Origin: Hyphomonas sp. 34-62-18
GTDB lineage: Bacteria > Pseudomonadota > Alphaproteobacteria > Caulobacterales > Hyphomonadaceae
Length of the DNA: 36,740 bases
Assembly (NCBI RefSeq): GCF_002282565.1
Contig: NZ_NCJT01000005.1
Span: 1-36,740 of the forward strand
Reading direction: 5' to 3'
This document shows positions 7,499-16,519 of this stretch, one piece after another. Under the pieces are notes generated by a model that saw only the letters and a program-made list of their open reading frames with translations, searched no databases and was not told where the DNA came from. A program made the translations under genes and the position numbers. Numbering within the stretch: the first letter of the stretch is position 1; every line of letters starts with the position of its first letter.

Positions 7499-8898
7499 TT
7501 GTTGTCTCCTTCGCCGGGCTGGCCAAGCTCAAAGTCCATCACCGGCTGGATGGCCGGGTCATTGCGGTCATACATCAGCGCGCCGTCGATATAGACCTGC
7601 TCGGCCTGGGCGTAGACGCTGAAGGGGTTGGCTGACCAGATAACCACATCGGCCATCTTGCCGGGCTCCAGCGTGCCGGTCTTGTCGTCGATGCCGAGCG
7701 ATTTGGCCGGGTTCAGCGAGAGCCATTGCCAGGCGACTTCAATCGGTATGTCGATCCCGGCGCGTTTGCCGTCTGACCAGGCCTTGGCCGCTTCCTGATT
7801 GAGGCGCTGGATGCCAATGTCGCTGTCGGAATGCACGATGGCGCAGGCCCCGGCATTGTGAACCATGGGGATATTTTCGCGGATGCCGTCATAGGCCTCC
7901 ATCTTGAAGCCCCACCAGTCAGCCCACATCGACGAGCAGGTGCCGTAGTCTGCCAGCTTGTCGGCAATCTTGTAAGCCTCCACGGCATGGTGGAAGGCGG
8001 CAACCTTGTAGCCAAACTCTTCTGAGAGATCGAGGATGATGGCCATCTCATCAGCGCGGTAGCAGTGCATGTGAACGAGAATGTCGCCGGAGAAGGCGCC
8101 CGCCAGCGTCTCAAGCTCCAGATTGCGCGTGGGCTCATCGCCTTCGCCTGCGATGAACGCGTCCCACTTCTTCTTGTATTCTGTCGCTTCGATCCAGGCA
8201 GTGCGATAGCCGGCGACATTGCCCATGCGTGAAAAGGGCGCCCCGCCGGGAAAGCTGCCGCGGCCATAGCCATAGACGCGCTTGGGGTTTTCCCCGCAGG
8301 CCATCTTCAGGGTGTGCGGCGCGCCGGGGAATTTCATTTCCTGAACGCTCCGTGCAGGAACGTTTTTCAGCACCACGCCGCGCCCGCCAAACAGGTTGGC
8401 GCTGCCCGGCAGGATCTGCAGCGAGGTGATGCCGCCCGCCAGTGCGCGCGTGAAGCCGGGGTCTTGCGGCCAGACCGAATGCTCCACCCAGACTTCCGCT
8501 GTCACCGGGCCGGACACTTCATTGCCATCGCCGTGGGCTTCCACGCCCGGTGAGGGGTAGGCGCCCAGATGGCTGTGATTGTCGATGATGCCGGGGGTGA
8601 CCCATTTGCCTTCAGCGTTGACCGTAACGGCGCCGTCCGGCGCCGTAAGATCGGTGCCCACCGCCTTGATCTGGCCAGCCTCGATGAGAACGCTGCCGCC
8701 TTCAATCAGCCCGCCCTTGCCGTCCAGCACGGTGGCATTGGTGATCAGCGTGGTGGCGGAAGGGTAGGCGGTATAGGTCGACGGGAAGGGATCAAAGACG
8801 CGCGAAACATCGTCCTTTTTCTTTCCGTCGCCCGAGCCTCCGCAGGCGCCAAGGGCAAGACACACGCCCAAGCCCGCGCTCCAAAGCAGCTTTTTCAT
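7495..8898 (-). CDS. Amidohydrolase-family lipoprotein
   Basis: A 467-aa predicted metal-dependent hydrolase of the imidazolonepropionase/dihydroorotase-like group. The N-terminus MKKLLWSAGLGVCLALGAC is a lipoprotein signal with lipobox LGAC, so the protein should be anchored in the cell envelope. WVTPGIIDNHSHLG gives the first metal ligands (HSH). Later conserved pieces are HMHCYRADEM, AAFHHAVEAYK, IVHSDSDIG and the terminal TLEPGKMADVVIW. Substrates could be peptides or cyclic amides; none is indicated. It is first in a two-gene unit with the degenerate paralogue. Confidence 0.88.
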   Translation of the reverse strand: MKKLLWSAGLGVCLALGACGGSGDGKKKDDVSRVFDPFPSTYTAYPSATTLITNATVLDGKGGLIEGGSVLIEAGQIKAVGTDLTAPDGAVTVNAEGKWVTPGIIDNHSHLGAYPSPGVEAHGDGNEVSGPVTAEVWVEHSVWPQDPGFTRALAGGITSLQILPGSANLFGGRGVVLKNVPARSVQEMKFPGAPHTLKMACGENPKRVYGYGRGSFPGGAPFSRMGNVAGYRTAWIEATEYKKKWDAFIAGEGDEPTRNLELETLAGAFSGDILVHMHCYRADEMAIILDLSEEFGYKVAAFHHAVEAYKIADKLADYGTCSSMWADWWGFKMEAYDGIRENIPMVHNAGACAIVHSDSDIGIQRLNQEAAKAWSDGKRAGIDIPIEVAWQWLSLNPAKSLGIDDKTGTLEPGKMADVVIWSANPFSVYAQAEQVYIDGALMYDRNDPAIQPVMDFELGQPGEGDNK

Positions 8899-8994
8899 TA
8901 ATGCCCCGCAAGTCAGCTAATCCTTGGCCGGTATCAGGGCAAAGTTTGCTGCAGCTTGCAAGGGCCAGAGGGCAGGTTTCACCCCCGTCCCGGA

Positions 8995-9336
8995 TTATTC
9001 GGCGAAGATCCGCTTTTCGCGGCCAAACACGCTGCGCATCAGCCAGTTCGGCGCCAGGCGCTCGACCTTCGGATGGCGCGCCATCACGCTTTCCATCCAG
9101 CGGCGGCCCCAGACCGCATTGCGGCCCAGCAGCACGACCCCGACGATCGCCATGGGCAGGCCCACGGGAATGAAAGGTGTCGCAACGCCCACCGGGATCG
9201 CCAGCACGATCATGCCAAGCCCCGTCACCGCCAGCGTCTGGCGGGCGACAACATTCACACCATTGCGCAGGACGTGAATGGGTTTAGGCGGCGCATAGAC
9301 CGGTTCGTTCATCAGGGTGGTGTTTTCGTGCGACAT
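8995..9336 (-). CDS. Small membrane protein, PGPGW-like
   Basis: A 113-aa protein. Residues about 30-68 are hydrophobic and form one or two spans (TLAVTGLGMIVLAIPVGVA, then FIPVGLPMAIVGVVLLGRN), followed by a basic amphipathic tail (WGRRWMESVMARHPKVERL). The arrangement of a Pro/Gly-rich turn between helices and a trailing Trp resembles the small PGPGW transmembrane family, but the exact motif is absent. An upstream ATG would add 23 residues; 9336 is chosen because the shorter form begins with a polar tail (MSHENTTLMNEP). Function unknown. It is divergent from the acyltransferase gene. Confidence 0.6.
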   Translation of the reverse strand: MSHENTTLMNEPVYAPPKPIHVLRNGVNVVARQTLAVTGLGMIVLAIPVGVATPFIPVGLPMAIVGVVLLGRNAVWGRRWMESVMARHPKVERLAPNWLMRSVFGREKRIFAE

Positions 9337-9474
9337 GGCGATCAATATGGGTTTGAGGTTGATACTTACCAGAGTAACGCGCGAGATGTGTCGAAACTCT
9401 GGCAAGGGCGTGACCCCATTGCTACACTTTCAAGAAAATCCAGAGACCCGAACCGGAAGTTGGCCCCGCCAGAC

Positions 9475-10839
9475 ATGAAGCTTCACTCGATCCAGCTTCT
9501 TCGCGGCATCGCGGCGCTGCTTGTGGTGTTCTACCACGCCGTTGGTTTACAGCTCCTCACGATCGGTCCTGAAAAAGCGGGCAATGCGCTGCTCGGTGGC
9601 ATTTTTGCCAGCGGCTTTGCGGGCGTGGACCTCTTCTTTGTCATTTCCGGTTTCATCATGGTGTGGGTCACGCGGCGGGCAGAGCCGGGCTTGCCGGGCG
9701 TGGGCGAGTTTCTCTTTGCGCGCGTCACGCGGATCTATCCCCTCTGGTGGGCGGCTGCCGCCCTGGCAGCAGCTCACTATATTTTCCTTCATGTTCCGGA
9801 AGCGGACGACCCGGCCTGGCGCGCCGCCGTACAGAATGGAGAGGGGGTCGGCTTCCTCGTGAAGTCCTTCCTTCTGATCCCCCAGCCGGATCTGCCCGTG
9901 CTCAGCCTTGGCTGGACGCTGATGCATGAGATGTATTTCTACGCCGTCTTTGCCTGTCTCCTTCTGGTGCCGCGCGCCGTTCTCCCGCTCGCATTGCTTG
10001 GCTGGGGCGGGCTTGTGGTGGCCGCCTCGCTGATGGGGCTGTCACAGCCGGTGGCTGTGAACTTCCTGACCCTCGCCATCCACCCGCTGACGATGGAATT
10101 CATCTTCGGCGCGATGGTGGGCCTCACGCTCAGCTCAGGGCTGGTTGCCCGCTCAGGTATCCTAACGCTTGTCGCCGCCCTTTGGTTCACTGCCAGCCTG
10201 TGCCTGCAGGGAGACTTTACGCCCTACACCCATCAATGGGGCCGGGTGCTGGCCTACGGTATTCCCGGCGCGCTGCTGATCTATGGCTTTGCGGCGCTGG
10301 AACAGCATGGGCGGCTCGTCTGGCTGGTGCCTGTGGCTGCCGCCGTGATCGCCTGCGCGGCCGTCTTCCAGATGCAGGGCGTCTCTCCGCAAAGCGAGGC
10401 GGCCCTTCGTCAGGGGGCGACACTTATCGCGGTGGCGGCGGGGCTCGGCGCGGCGGGCCTCGTCCTCGGTCTCGGCTGGCTCGGCGGGCAATTCGTACCG
10501 GGCGTTCTCCATGCCTTGCGCGCACCCCTTGAGATGCTGTTTGCCGCTGGCCGGCATATCGGTGACTGGTCCTATTCGATCTATCTCGGCCACATCTTCG
10601 CCATTGGCGGCTTGATCTTCCTGCAGCGCTGGCTGGCAGGCGCGGGCGACTGGGCAGCGCCCTTCGTTTTGGGCGCGCCGGGCGTGCTCGATGATCTGTT
10701 TTACATCGCCGGCGCTTTCATCGGCGCGCTGCTCGCCGGCTGGTTCGGCTACATGCTGGTGGAGCGGCCGGCGCTTTCCATCTTCCGGATGGTGAGACGG
10801 CGGCTGTTTCCCTACAGCCGCCGTGCCCGTGAAGATTGA
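9475..10839 (+). CDS. Acyltransferase 3 (OafA/YrhL-type) membrane protein
   Basis: A 454-aa polytopic inner-membrane protein with about ten spans. The N-terminus MKLHSIQLLRGIAALLVVFYHA carries the family R...H signature (LRGIAALLVVFYH), followed by GVDLFFVISGFIM and the re-entrant FLFARVTRIYPLWW segment. Such enzymes transfer acetyl or other acyl groups to extracytoplasmic sugars of O-antigen, capsule or exopolysaccharide. No glycan genes flank it, so the acceptor is unknown. The long upstream in-frame extension is rejected because it is low-complexity shadow coding and the family N-terminus starts exactly at 9475. A perfect 9-bp inverted repeat CGGCGGCTG/CAGCCGCCG (10798-10823) lies in its last codons, facing the end of gcvPB. 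Confidence 0.9.
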   Translation: MKLHSIQLLRGIAALLVVFYHAVGLQLLTIGPEKAGNALLGGIFASGFAGVDLFFVISGFIMVWVTRRAEPGLPGVGEFLFARVTRIYPLWWAAAALAAAHYIFLHVPEADDPAWRAAVQNGEGVGFLVKSFLLIPQPDLPVLSLGWTLMHEMYFYAVFACLLLVPRAVLPLALLGWGGLVVAASLMGLSQPVAVNFLTLAIHPLTMEFIFGAMVGLTLSSGLVARSGILTLVAALWFTASLCLQGDFTPYTHQWGRVLAYGIPGALLIYGFAALEQHGRLVWLVPVAAAVIACAAVFQMQGVSPQSEAALRQGATLIAVAAGLGAAGLVLGLGWLGGQFVPGVLHALRAPLEMLFAAGRHIGDWSYSIYLGHIFAIGGLIFLQRWLAGAGDWAAPFVLGAPGVLDDLFYIAGAFIGALLAGWFGYMLVERPALSIFRMVRRRLFPYSRRARED

Positions 10840-10860
10840 CGGCCCTGACCCAGGCGCGGC

Positions 10861-12432
10861 CTATTCCGCCGCCACCTTGCTGGCGTCCGGCGCGGCCCAT
10901 TTCAGCACCGGCTTGCGCGCCGCGCGCGTCTCGTCGAGGCGCTTGGCCGGGGCCAGGTAAGGCGCGCCTTTCAGCGTGTCGTCGCCTTGCGCCGCGCGGC
11001 GGGCGATGGATTCCAGCGCGTCGCAGAACCGGTCGAGCTCTGCCTTGGACTCTGTCTCCGTCGGCTCGATCAGCATGGCGCCATGCACCACCAGCGGGAA
11101 ATACATCGTCATCGGATGATACCCCTCATCAATCAGCGCCTTGGCGATGTCGATGGTCTCGATCCCGTCTGCCGTGAAGGCGTCAGAGAAGAGCGCCTCA
11201 TGCATGCAATAGCCATCAAAGGCCGGGCTCATCACATGCTTCAGCCGCGCCTGAATGTAGTTGGCGTTGAGCACCGCATCTTCAGCGGCCTGTTTCAACC
11301 CATCGGCGCCATGGCTCAGCATATAGGCCAGCGCGCGCACAAACATGCCCATCTGGCCATGAAAGGCGACCATCCGGCCAAAGCTCTCGCTGGCTTCGCC
11401 GTCTACATGCTCCACAAGGCGGTAGATGCCGTCCTCATCCTTCGTCACGAAGGGCACCGGGGCGTAGGGGGCCAGCGCTTCGGAGAAGACGGTCGGGCCA
11501 GAGCCCGGCCCGCCGCCGCCATGCGGGGTGGAGAAGGTTTTGTGCAGGTTGATGTGCATCGCATCGACGCCCAGGTCGCCGGGGCGCACCCGGCCAACGA
11601 TGGCGTTGAAGTTTGCCCCATCGCAGTAGAAATAGCCGCCTGCCTTGTGGATCAGGTCAGCAATCTCACGAATGTCGGTTTCAAACAGGCCGCAAGTGTT
11701 CGGGTTGGTCAGCATGATGCCGGCCACGTCATCAGACTTTTCCAGCTTTGCCTTGAGGTCCGCCATGTCCACGCGGCCACGCTTGTTGGCCTTGATCTCG
11801 TCGACGATGAACCCGCACTGGACGGCTGTGGCCGGATTTGTTCCGTGGGCGGATTCCGGCACGAGAACCCGCTTGCGGGTCTCGCTTTCGCCGCGGGCGA
11901 TCAGGGCCTGGCGGATGGCCAGCATACCGCACAGCTCGCCATGCGCGCCGGCTTTCGGGCTCATGGCAACTGATGGCATGTTGGTCAGCGTCTTCAGCCA
12001 GGTGGCGAGTTCATCGATCAGCTGCAGCGCGCCCTGAACGGTCGCCTGCGGCTGCAGCGGGTGGATATCCGCAAAGCCGGGCAGGCGCGCCATCTTCTCG
12101 TTGAGGCGCGGATTGTGCTTCATCGTGCAGCTGCCCAGCGGGAAGAGGCCAAGATCGATGGCATAGTTCTTCTGGGAAAGGCGCATGTAATGGCGCACGG
12201 CCTGCGGCTCAGAGAGACCCGCTAGTCCGGTATCCACCTTGCGCGCAACCCCGCCAAGGCGGTTTTTCAGGCCCTTGGGCTTGGGCAGGTCAACGCCGGT
12301 GGTTTCGGGCGTGCCGATCTCAAACAGAAGATCTTCATGCTGAAGAAGCCCGCGCGAACCGGACACGGTCTCAATGGCGGCAGTGGAGACGGAAACGGGC
12401 GCCGTGGGGCGGCCAGTGGAGTTCATGGACAT
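10861..12432 (-). CDS. gcvPB: Glycine dehydrogenase (decarboxylating) subunit 2
   Basis: A 523-aa PLP-binding half of the P-protein of the glycine cleavage system, which decarboxylates glycine and passes the aminomethyl group to the lipoyl arm of GcvH. The PLP lysine is expected at residue 298 in INLHKTFSTPHGGGGPGSGP. Other family blocks are GLFPLGSCTMKHNPRLNEK and PESAHGTNPATA. The start at 12432 overlaps the gcvPA stop by one base (TGATG) and has GGGAG 8 bases upstream; a second ATG lies two codons later. It is the last gene of the gcvT-H-PA-PB operon and nearly abuts the convergent acyltransferase gene. Confidence 0.96.
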   Translation of the reverse strand: MSMNSTGRPTAPVSVSTAAIETVSGSRGLLQHEDLLFEIGTPETTGVDLPKPKGLKNRLGGVARKVDTGLAGLSEPQAVRHYMRLSQKNYAIDLGLFPLGSCTMKHNPRLNEKMARLPGFADIHPLQPQATVQGALQLIDELATWLKTLTNMPSVAMSPKAGAHGELCGMLAIRQALIARGESETRKRVLVPESAHGTNPATAVQCGFIVDEIKANKRGRVDMADLKAKLEKSDDVAGIMLTNPNTCGLFETDIREIADLIHKAGGYFYCDGANFNAIVGRVRPGDLGVDAMHINLHKTFSTPHGGGGPGSGPTVFSEALAPYAPVPFVTKDEDGIYRLVEHVDGEASESFGRMVAFHGQMGMFVRALAYMLSHGADGLKQAAEDAVLNANYIQARLKHVMSPAFDGYCMHEALFSDAFTADGIETIDIAKALIDEGYHPMTMYFPLVVHGAMLIEPTETESKAELDRFCDALESIARRAAQGDDTLKGAPYLAPAKRLDETRAARKPVLKWAAPDASKVAAE

Positions 12433-13775
12433 CAGATGATCTCCCTCAGAGCATCGGCATAGGCGGCAATATCGTCCGCAGTCGTGCATTCGGTGGCGGC
12501 TACGAGGATCACGTCGCCGAGATGGTCGCCCGGGAAAAGGCGGGAGGCGCGCACGCCGCCGACGATGCCGGCTTCGTCCAGCATGGCGAGCACAGCTTCG
12601 GCGTCCATCGGTGTGCGGATGGCAAACTCGTTGAAGAAGCGCGGGGTCAGCACTTCCACGCCTTTCACCGCGCCGAGCGCATCGGCGAGCTCGATTGCGG
12701 CTTCATGGTTGAGCTCTGCCAATTGCTTCAGGCCCTTGCCGCCCAGCAGCGTCATGTGAGACGTGAAGGCAAGCGCGCAGAGGCCGGAGTTGGTGCAGAT
12801 GTTCGAGGTCGCCTTGTCGCGCCGGATATGCTGCTCGCGCGTGGAAAGCGTCAGCACGAAACCGCGATTTCCGTCCGCGTCCACCGTTTCGCCGCAGAGC
12901 CGGCCCGGCATCTGGCGCACCAGCTTTTCGCGGCAGGCGAAGAGGCCCACATATGGCCCGCCGAAATTCAGGCCGTTGCCGATCGACTGGCCTTCACCGG
13001 CTGCGATGTCCGCGCCCATTTCGCCGGGCGGGGTCACCATGCCGAGGCTGACGGCTTCGGTGAAGACCGAGACGAGGAGGGCGCCTTTCTCGTGTGCGGC
13101 GCTGGCCACGCCGGAAAGGTCAGTCACCGTGCCGAACACGTTCGGGCTCTGCCCGATGACGCAGGCAGTTTCTCCGTCCACGGCCTTTGAAAGATCGCCT
13201 TCGCCGTCAATGGCGACGGGCAGTTGCACCACGGTCAGCCCCTGCGCTTCACAGAGCAGGCGTGTGGCGGCGGCATAATGCGGGTGCAGGCCGCCGGAAA
13301 GGATCACCTTCTTGCGGCGGGTCACGCGCGCGGCCATCACGGCGGCTTCGGCGCAGGCGGTGGAGCCGTCATACATCGAGGCGTTGGCCACATCCATGGC
13401 CGTCAGCGCAGCGACCTGGGTCTGAAACTCGAACAGGGTCTGCAACGTGCCCTGCGCGATTTCCGGCTGGTAGGGCGTATAGGTCGTCAGGAATTCCGAC
13501 CGCTGAATGATCATGTCCACCGAAGCGGGCACATGATGCTTGTAGGCGCCCGCGCCCACGAAGAACGGGCCGGAGGAGGCCGAGCGGTTCTTCGCGGCGA
13601 GCTTGGTCAGATGCCGCTCGACGGCGAGTTCGCCCTGATGGTCGGGCAGGCCGCCCATCTTGCCCTTCAGGCGGGCAGCGTCGGGAACATCCGTATAAAA
13701 CTCATCGACGGATTTTGCGCCGATGGTCGCCAGCATGCTGGCGCGGTCTTCAGGGGTGAGCGGCAGGTAGCGCAT
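12432..13775 (-). CDS. gcvPA: Glycine dehydrogenase (decarboxylating) subunit 1
   Basis: A 447-aa subunit, the N-terminal half of the split P-protein. It opens with [19 protein letters not shown] and contains [36 protein letters not shown] and the glycine-rich [15 protein letters not shown], all characteristic of GcvPA. This half folds like a PLP enzyme but lacks the PLP lysine, and works only in complex with GcvPB. It lies 3 bp after gcvH and is coupled to gcvPB by a one-base stop/start overlap, consistent with equimolar synthesis of the two subunits. Confidence 0.96.
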   Translation of the reverse strand: MRYLPLTPEDRASMLATIGAKSVDEFYTDVPDAARLKGKMGGLPDHQGELAVERHLTKLAAKNRSASSGPFFVGAGAYKHHVPASVDMIIQRSEFLTTYTPYQPEIAQGTLQTLFEFQTQVAALTAMDVANASMYDGSTACAEAAVMAARVTRRKKVILSGGLHPHYAAATRLLCEAQGLTVVQLPVAIDGEGDLSKAVDGETACVIGQSPNVFGTVTDLSGVASAAHEKGALLVSVFTEAVSLGMVTPPGEMGADIAAGEGQSIGNGLNFGGPYVGLFACREKLVRQMPGRLCGETVDADGNRGFVLTLSTREQHIRRDKATSNICTNSGLCALAFTSHMTLLGGKGLKQLAELNHEAAIELADALGAVKGVEVLTPRFFNEFAIRTPMDAEAVLAMLDEAGIVGGVRASRLFPGDHLGDVILVAATECTTADDIAAYADALREII

Positions 13776-13778
13776 GTA

Positions 13779-14150
13779 TCAGAGACCTTCGCAATAGGCC
13801 GTGTAGGCGGCCTCGTCCATCAGCCCGTCAAGCTCGCCAGTGTCGGCAATCTTGATGCGGACGAACCAGGCGTCGCCTTCGGCGGCTTCGTTCACTTTTT
13901 CCGGCGCATCGGAAAGGCCGGTATTGGCTTCAACCACAGACCCGGAGATCGGCGCGTAGACATCCGAAGCTGCCTTTACGCTCTCGACCACGGCAAAGCC
14001 GTCGCCCTTGGCGATCTTGGCGCCGCTCTCGGGAAGCTCGACATAGACAACATCGCCCAGCTGGCCGGCGGCATAGGCCGTGATGCCCACAGTGCCGGTG
14101 TCGCCTTCGACGCGGATCCATTCGTGATCTTTGGTGTAATAGGTGGTCAT
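13779..14150 (-). CDS. gcvH: Glycine cleavage system H protein
   Basis: A 123-aa lipoyl carrier of the glycine cleavage system. The lipoylated lysine is Lys59 in [17 protein letters not shown], and the N-terminus [14 protein letters not shown] is the usual GcvH opening. The length matches the family (about 125-130). The start at 14150 is chosen over the in-frame ATG at 14168, which overlaps the gcvT stop, because GGAGG sits 8 bases upstream of 14150 and family members begin here. Confidence 0.96.
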   Translation of the reverse strand: MTTYYTKDHEWIRVEGDTGTVGITAYAAGQLGDVVYVELPESGAKIAKGDGFAVVESVKAASDVYAPISGSVVEANTGLSDAPEKVNEAAEGDAWFVRIKIADTGELDGLMDEAAYTAYCEGL

Positions 14151-14167
14151 GGCGTAGCCCTCCAGCA

Positions 14168-15322
14168 TCAGCGTTTGTAGTTTTGCGGAACGAACGGAAG
14201 GGCGGCCACTTCGGCGGGGCGTGCCTTTCCGCGAACGATAAGGTCAATCTTTGTGCCCGGCGCGGCATGCGCGGCGGCAATATAGCCCATGGCGACGGGG
14301 CCATCGACACTGGGGCCAAATCCGCCGGAGGTGATCGTGCCAACGGTTTCGCCGCCCACCTGGATTTCCGTGCCTTCCCGCGCCGGCGCGCGCTCCAGCG
14401 GGCGGATGCCAACGCGTTTGCGCGCGGGGCCTTCCTTGATCTCTTTCAGAATGCGCGCCGCGCCGGGGAAGTCGCCTGCCTCGCGGCGGCGCTTCTGGAT
14501 CACCCAGCCAAGGTCTGCCTCGATCGGGGAGATGTCGGGGGCAAGGTCATGCCCATAGAGGCAAAGCCCGGATTCAAGGCGCAGCGAGTCGCGCGCGCCC
14601 AGGCCAATGGGTTTCACACGCTCGTCCGTATACATCTCTTCGATCAGCGGCAGGCCGGCCTCTGCCGGGATCAGCACCTCAAAGCCATCTTCGCCAGTAT
14701 AGCCGCAGCGCGAGACGATGCAGCGCTGGCCGTTCATTTCAAACGGCATGTGCTGCATGAATTTCAGCGCTTCGCAGCCGGGGAAGAAATCGGCCATCAC
14801 ATCCACCGCCTTCGGGCCCTGCAGCGCAAAAAGAATACGGTCATCGGCGCGCGTCAGCACGGCCTTGCCGGCTAGCGCCTTCTCGAAGATGCCCCAATCC
14901 TGTTCCTTCATCGCGCCGTTGACCACGATGTAGAGCGTGCCCTGGGCCTCGTCGCCGATGGGGCGGGTAATGATCAGGTCGTCGAGGATGCCGCCGTCCT
15001 CGTTCAGCAGAACGGTGAGGCGCGCCTGGCCGGGCTTGAGGCTGGCAATGTCAGACGGCACCAGCGTTTCGATCAGCGCGGCAATCTCGGCATGGGCGGC
15101 GTCGCCCCCGCCAATGCCCGCTTCCAGCGTCAGGAAACAGGGGCCCATATGAGACACGTCAAAGAGGCCCGCATTCTCGCGCGTCCACAGATGCTCGGCC
15201 ATCACGCCTTCAAACTGGACGGGCATTTCATAACCGGCAAACGGAACAAGCTTGCCGCCCATCTTGACGTGGGAAGCATAAAGCGGCGTGCGCTTCAGGG
15301 TGTCTGTTGAGGCCTCGGCCAT
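14168..15322 (-). CDS. gcvT: Glycine cleavage system T protein (aminomethyltransferase)
   Basis: A 384-aa tetrahydrofolate-dependent aminomethyltransferase releasing ammonia and forming 5,10-methylene-THF from the GcvH-bound intermediate. Family landmarks include [53 protein letters not shown] and [11 protein letters not shown]. The start at 15322 is preferred over an upstream in-frame ATG because GGAAGGG lies just before it. It is the first gene of the operon and sits directly behind the tandem glycine riboswitch, so the whole operon should be induced by glycine. Confidence 0.96.
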   Translation of the reverse strand: MAEASTDTLKRTPLYASHVKMGGKLVPFAGYEMPVQFEGVMAEHLWTRENAGLFDVSHMGPCFLTLEAGIGGGDAAHAEIAALIETLVPSDIASLKPGQARLTVLLNEDGGILDDLIITRPIGDEAQGTLYIVVNGAMKEQDWGIFEKALAGKAVLTRADDRILFALQGPKAVDVMADFFPGCEALKFMQHMPFEMNGQRCIVSRCGYTGEDGFEVLIPAEAGLPLIEEMYTDERVKPIGLGARDSLRLESGLCLYGHDLAPDISPIEADLGWVIQKRRREAGDFPGAARILKEIKEGPARKRVGIRPLERAPAREGTEIQVGGETVGTITSGGFGPSVDGPVAMGYIAAAHAAPGTKIDLIVRGKARPAEVAALPFVPQNYKR

Positions 15323-15389
15323 GGCGCCCTTCCATAGAGAGACGGACACAGCGCTGCAGCGCTGCTTGGATCCGTCGCCCCCGCTGTCC
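15323..15389 (-). promoter_or_regulatory. Expression platform between glycine riboswitch and gcvT
   Basis: On the gcvT strand this leader holds the hairpin GACGGA...TCCGTC (15341-15376) enclosing the perfect palindrome AGCGCTGCAGCGCT. A competing pairing GGACAGCG (15382-15389) with CGCTGTGTCC (15344-15353) excludes it. GGGCGCC, lying between the ribosome site and the gcvT ATG, is fully complementary to GGCGCCC at the 3' edge of the second aptamer. No U-run follows the hairpins, so control of translation initiation is more likely than termination. The structure is inferred by eye. Confidence 0.5.
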
Positions 15390-15552
15390 GGGCGCCTGAG
15401 AGATTCCGCCGGTCAGTGACCAGCTTGCTCCTTCGGCGAGGCGTATTGCAGCCTCTTTCCAGCGTGTTGACCCTCTTCCGGCCCTTTTGCCTGAGCGTTT
15501 CCGGGGCGGTTGCGCCTTCGGCGGCGGCTACCGAATGCCGCTCTCTCCCGGA
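15390..15552 (-). promoter_or_regulatory. Tandem glycine riboswitch
   Basis: Two consecutive glycine aptamers on the minus strand upstream of gcvT. The distal aptamer (about 15484-15552) has GGGAGAGAG, the core CCGAAGGCGCAA and the closing CGCTCAGGCAAAAGGGCC. The proximal one (about 15392-15470) has GGAAAGAGG, the core CGCCGAAGGAGCAAGC and the closing AATCTCTCAGGC. These are the signature conserved blocks of the class (CCGAAGG-x-GCAA and CUCAGGC), and the location before gcvT is the classical one. Confidence 0.93.
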
Positions 15553-15611
15553 AGAGGATGATATGAGGGTCAGCTAGCCCGGATTCTCGGGCGCGGCAAG
15601 GGCCGGGCGTG

Positions 15612-16388
15612 TCAGCGAGCCTCGCCCGCGCGTTTTGCAAAGGAAGTGAGCGTTGCCATCGCTGCCCGCCACGGAAATGGGCCATAGCTGATGCGGCGCA
15701 CGCCCGCGTCTGCCAGCGCCTGGAAGGGCACGGCCTCCGGCCCGGCCATCACATTCACGGGCAGAGGAGACCCTGCGCAGACCTGCCGGATCAGCGACAA
15801 ATCCCGCAGGCCCGGCACGAAGAAGCTGCTGGCGCCGGCCTCGGCATAGGCTTTCCCGCGCGCGATCACGCTTTCGATCAGCGCGTCATGCGCCTCCGGC
15901 TTGGCATTGAGGCAGAGGTCGGTGCGGGCATTGATCCAGAAACCGGGCAGCTTTGCCTCTGCCGCCTGGCGCGCAGCCCGGATACGGGCGGCCGCTTCCC
16001 CCACCGGGCGCACGCCCTCGCCATCACCGGCCGGATAGCCATCCTCCAGATTGATGCCCACTGCGCCGGCAGTGATCACGCGGCCAATATTCTCGGCCAG
16101 TTCTGCTTCGCCCGCCGCATACCCTGCTTCAAAGTCCAGCGAGACCGGCAGGTCCACCGCGCCGGTAATCCGCGCGGCGTTCTCCAGCACAGCGTCCAGC
16201 GGCACGGTCTCTCCATCGCCAAAGCCCAGCGCGCCGCCCACCGATGCGCTCCCCGTCGCAAGTGCTGCCGCGCCAGCCGCTGCCACCGCGCGGGCAGAGC
16301 CGGCATCCCAGATATTCACCAGCACCAGCGGCGCATGCCCCTCATGCAACTGGCGAAACTGGGTGAGCTTTTCAGTCTGCGTGGCCAT
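15612..16388 (-). CDS. Isocitrate lyase/PEP mutase family protein
   Basis: A 258-aa TIM-barrel enzyme of the PEP-mutase/isocitrate-lyase superfamily. Recognisable blocks are LVLVNIWDAGSARAVAAAGA near the start, PVSLDFEAGY (about 85), GAVGINLEDGYPAG (about 110-120, the Mg-binding acidic cluster), FWINARTDLCLN and SFFVPGL. Members of this short branch include oxaloacetate decarboxylase and 2-methylisocitrate-lyase-like proteins; I cannot assign the substrate. The start at 16388 has AAGGA 8 bases upstream. It is co-directional with the gcv operon but ends about 60 bp before the riboswitch, so it probably forms a separate unit. Confidence 0.85.
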   Translation of the reverse strand: MATQTEKLTQFRQLHEGHAPLVLVNIWDAGSARAVAAAGAAALATGSASVGGALGFGDGETVPLDAVLENAARITGAVDLPVSLDFEAGYAAGEAELAENIGRVITAGAVGINLEDGYPAGDGEGVRPVGEAAARIRAARQAAEAKLPGFWINARTDLCLNAKPEAHDALIESVIARGKAYAEAGASSFFVPGLRDLSLIRQVCAGSPLPVNVMAGPEAVPFQALADAGVRRISYGPFPWRAAMATLTSFAKRAGEAR

Positions 16389-16519
16389 GGCGCGGTTCCT
16401 TCTATGGCGTAAAACAAGGCAACGGCTTGCCAGCGCCCGCGTTCCGCCGCGACCCGTTTCTTGCGAAAACAGTGTCAGCGAATGCCGGTCAGCAGAGCAA
16501 TTGAGATCTGCTCAGGCCG

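Noticed and set aside
8956..9474. 173-residue N-terminal extension of the acyltransferase gene
   Set aside because: The extension overlaps the divergent small membrane protein and reads as shadow sequence rich in His/Arg; the acyltransferase-3 family begins at the ATG at 9475.
10798..10823. 9-bp inverted repeat in the last codons of the acyltransferase as a gcv terminator
   Set aside because: The stem is perfect but no T-run follows on either strand and it lies in coding sequence; too weak to call.
10987..14180. Long plus-strand open frames (328, 222 and 318 aa) across the gcv operon
   Set aside because: Antisense shadows of gcvPB, gcvPA and gcvH, all of which have intact catalytic motifs.
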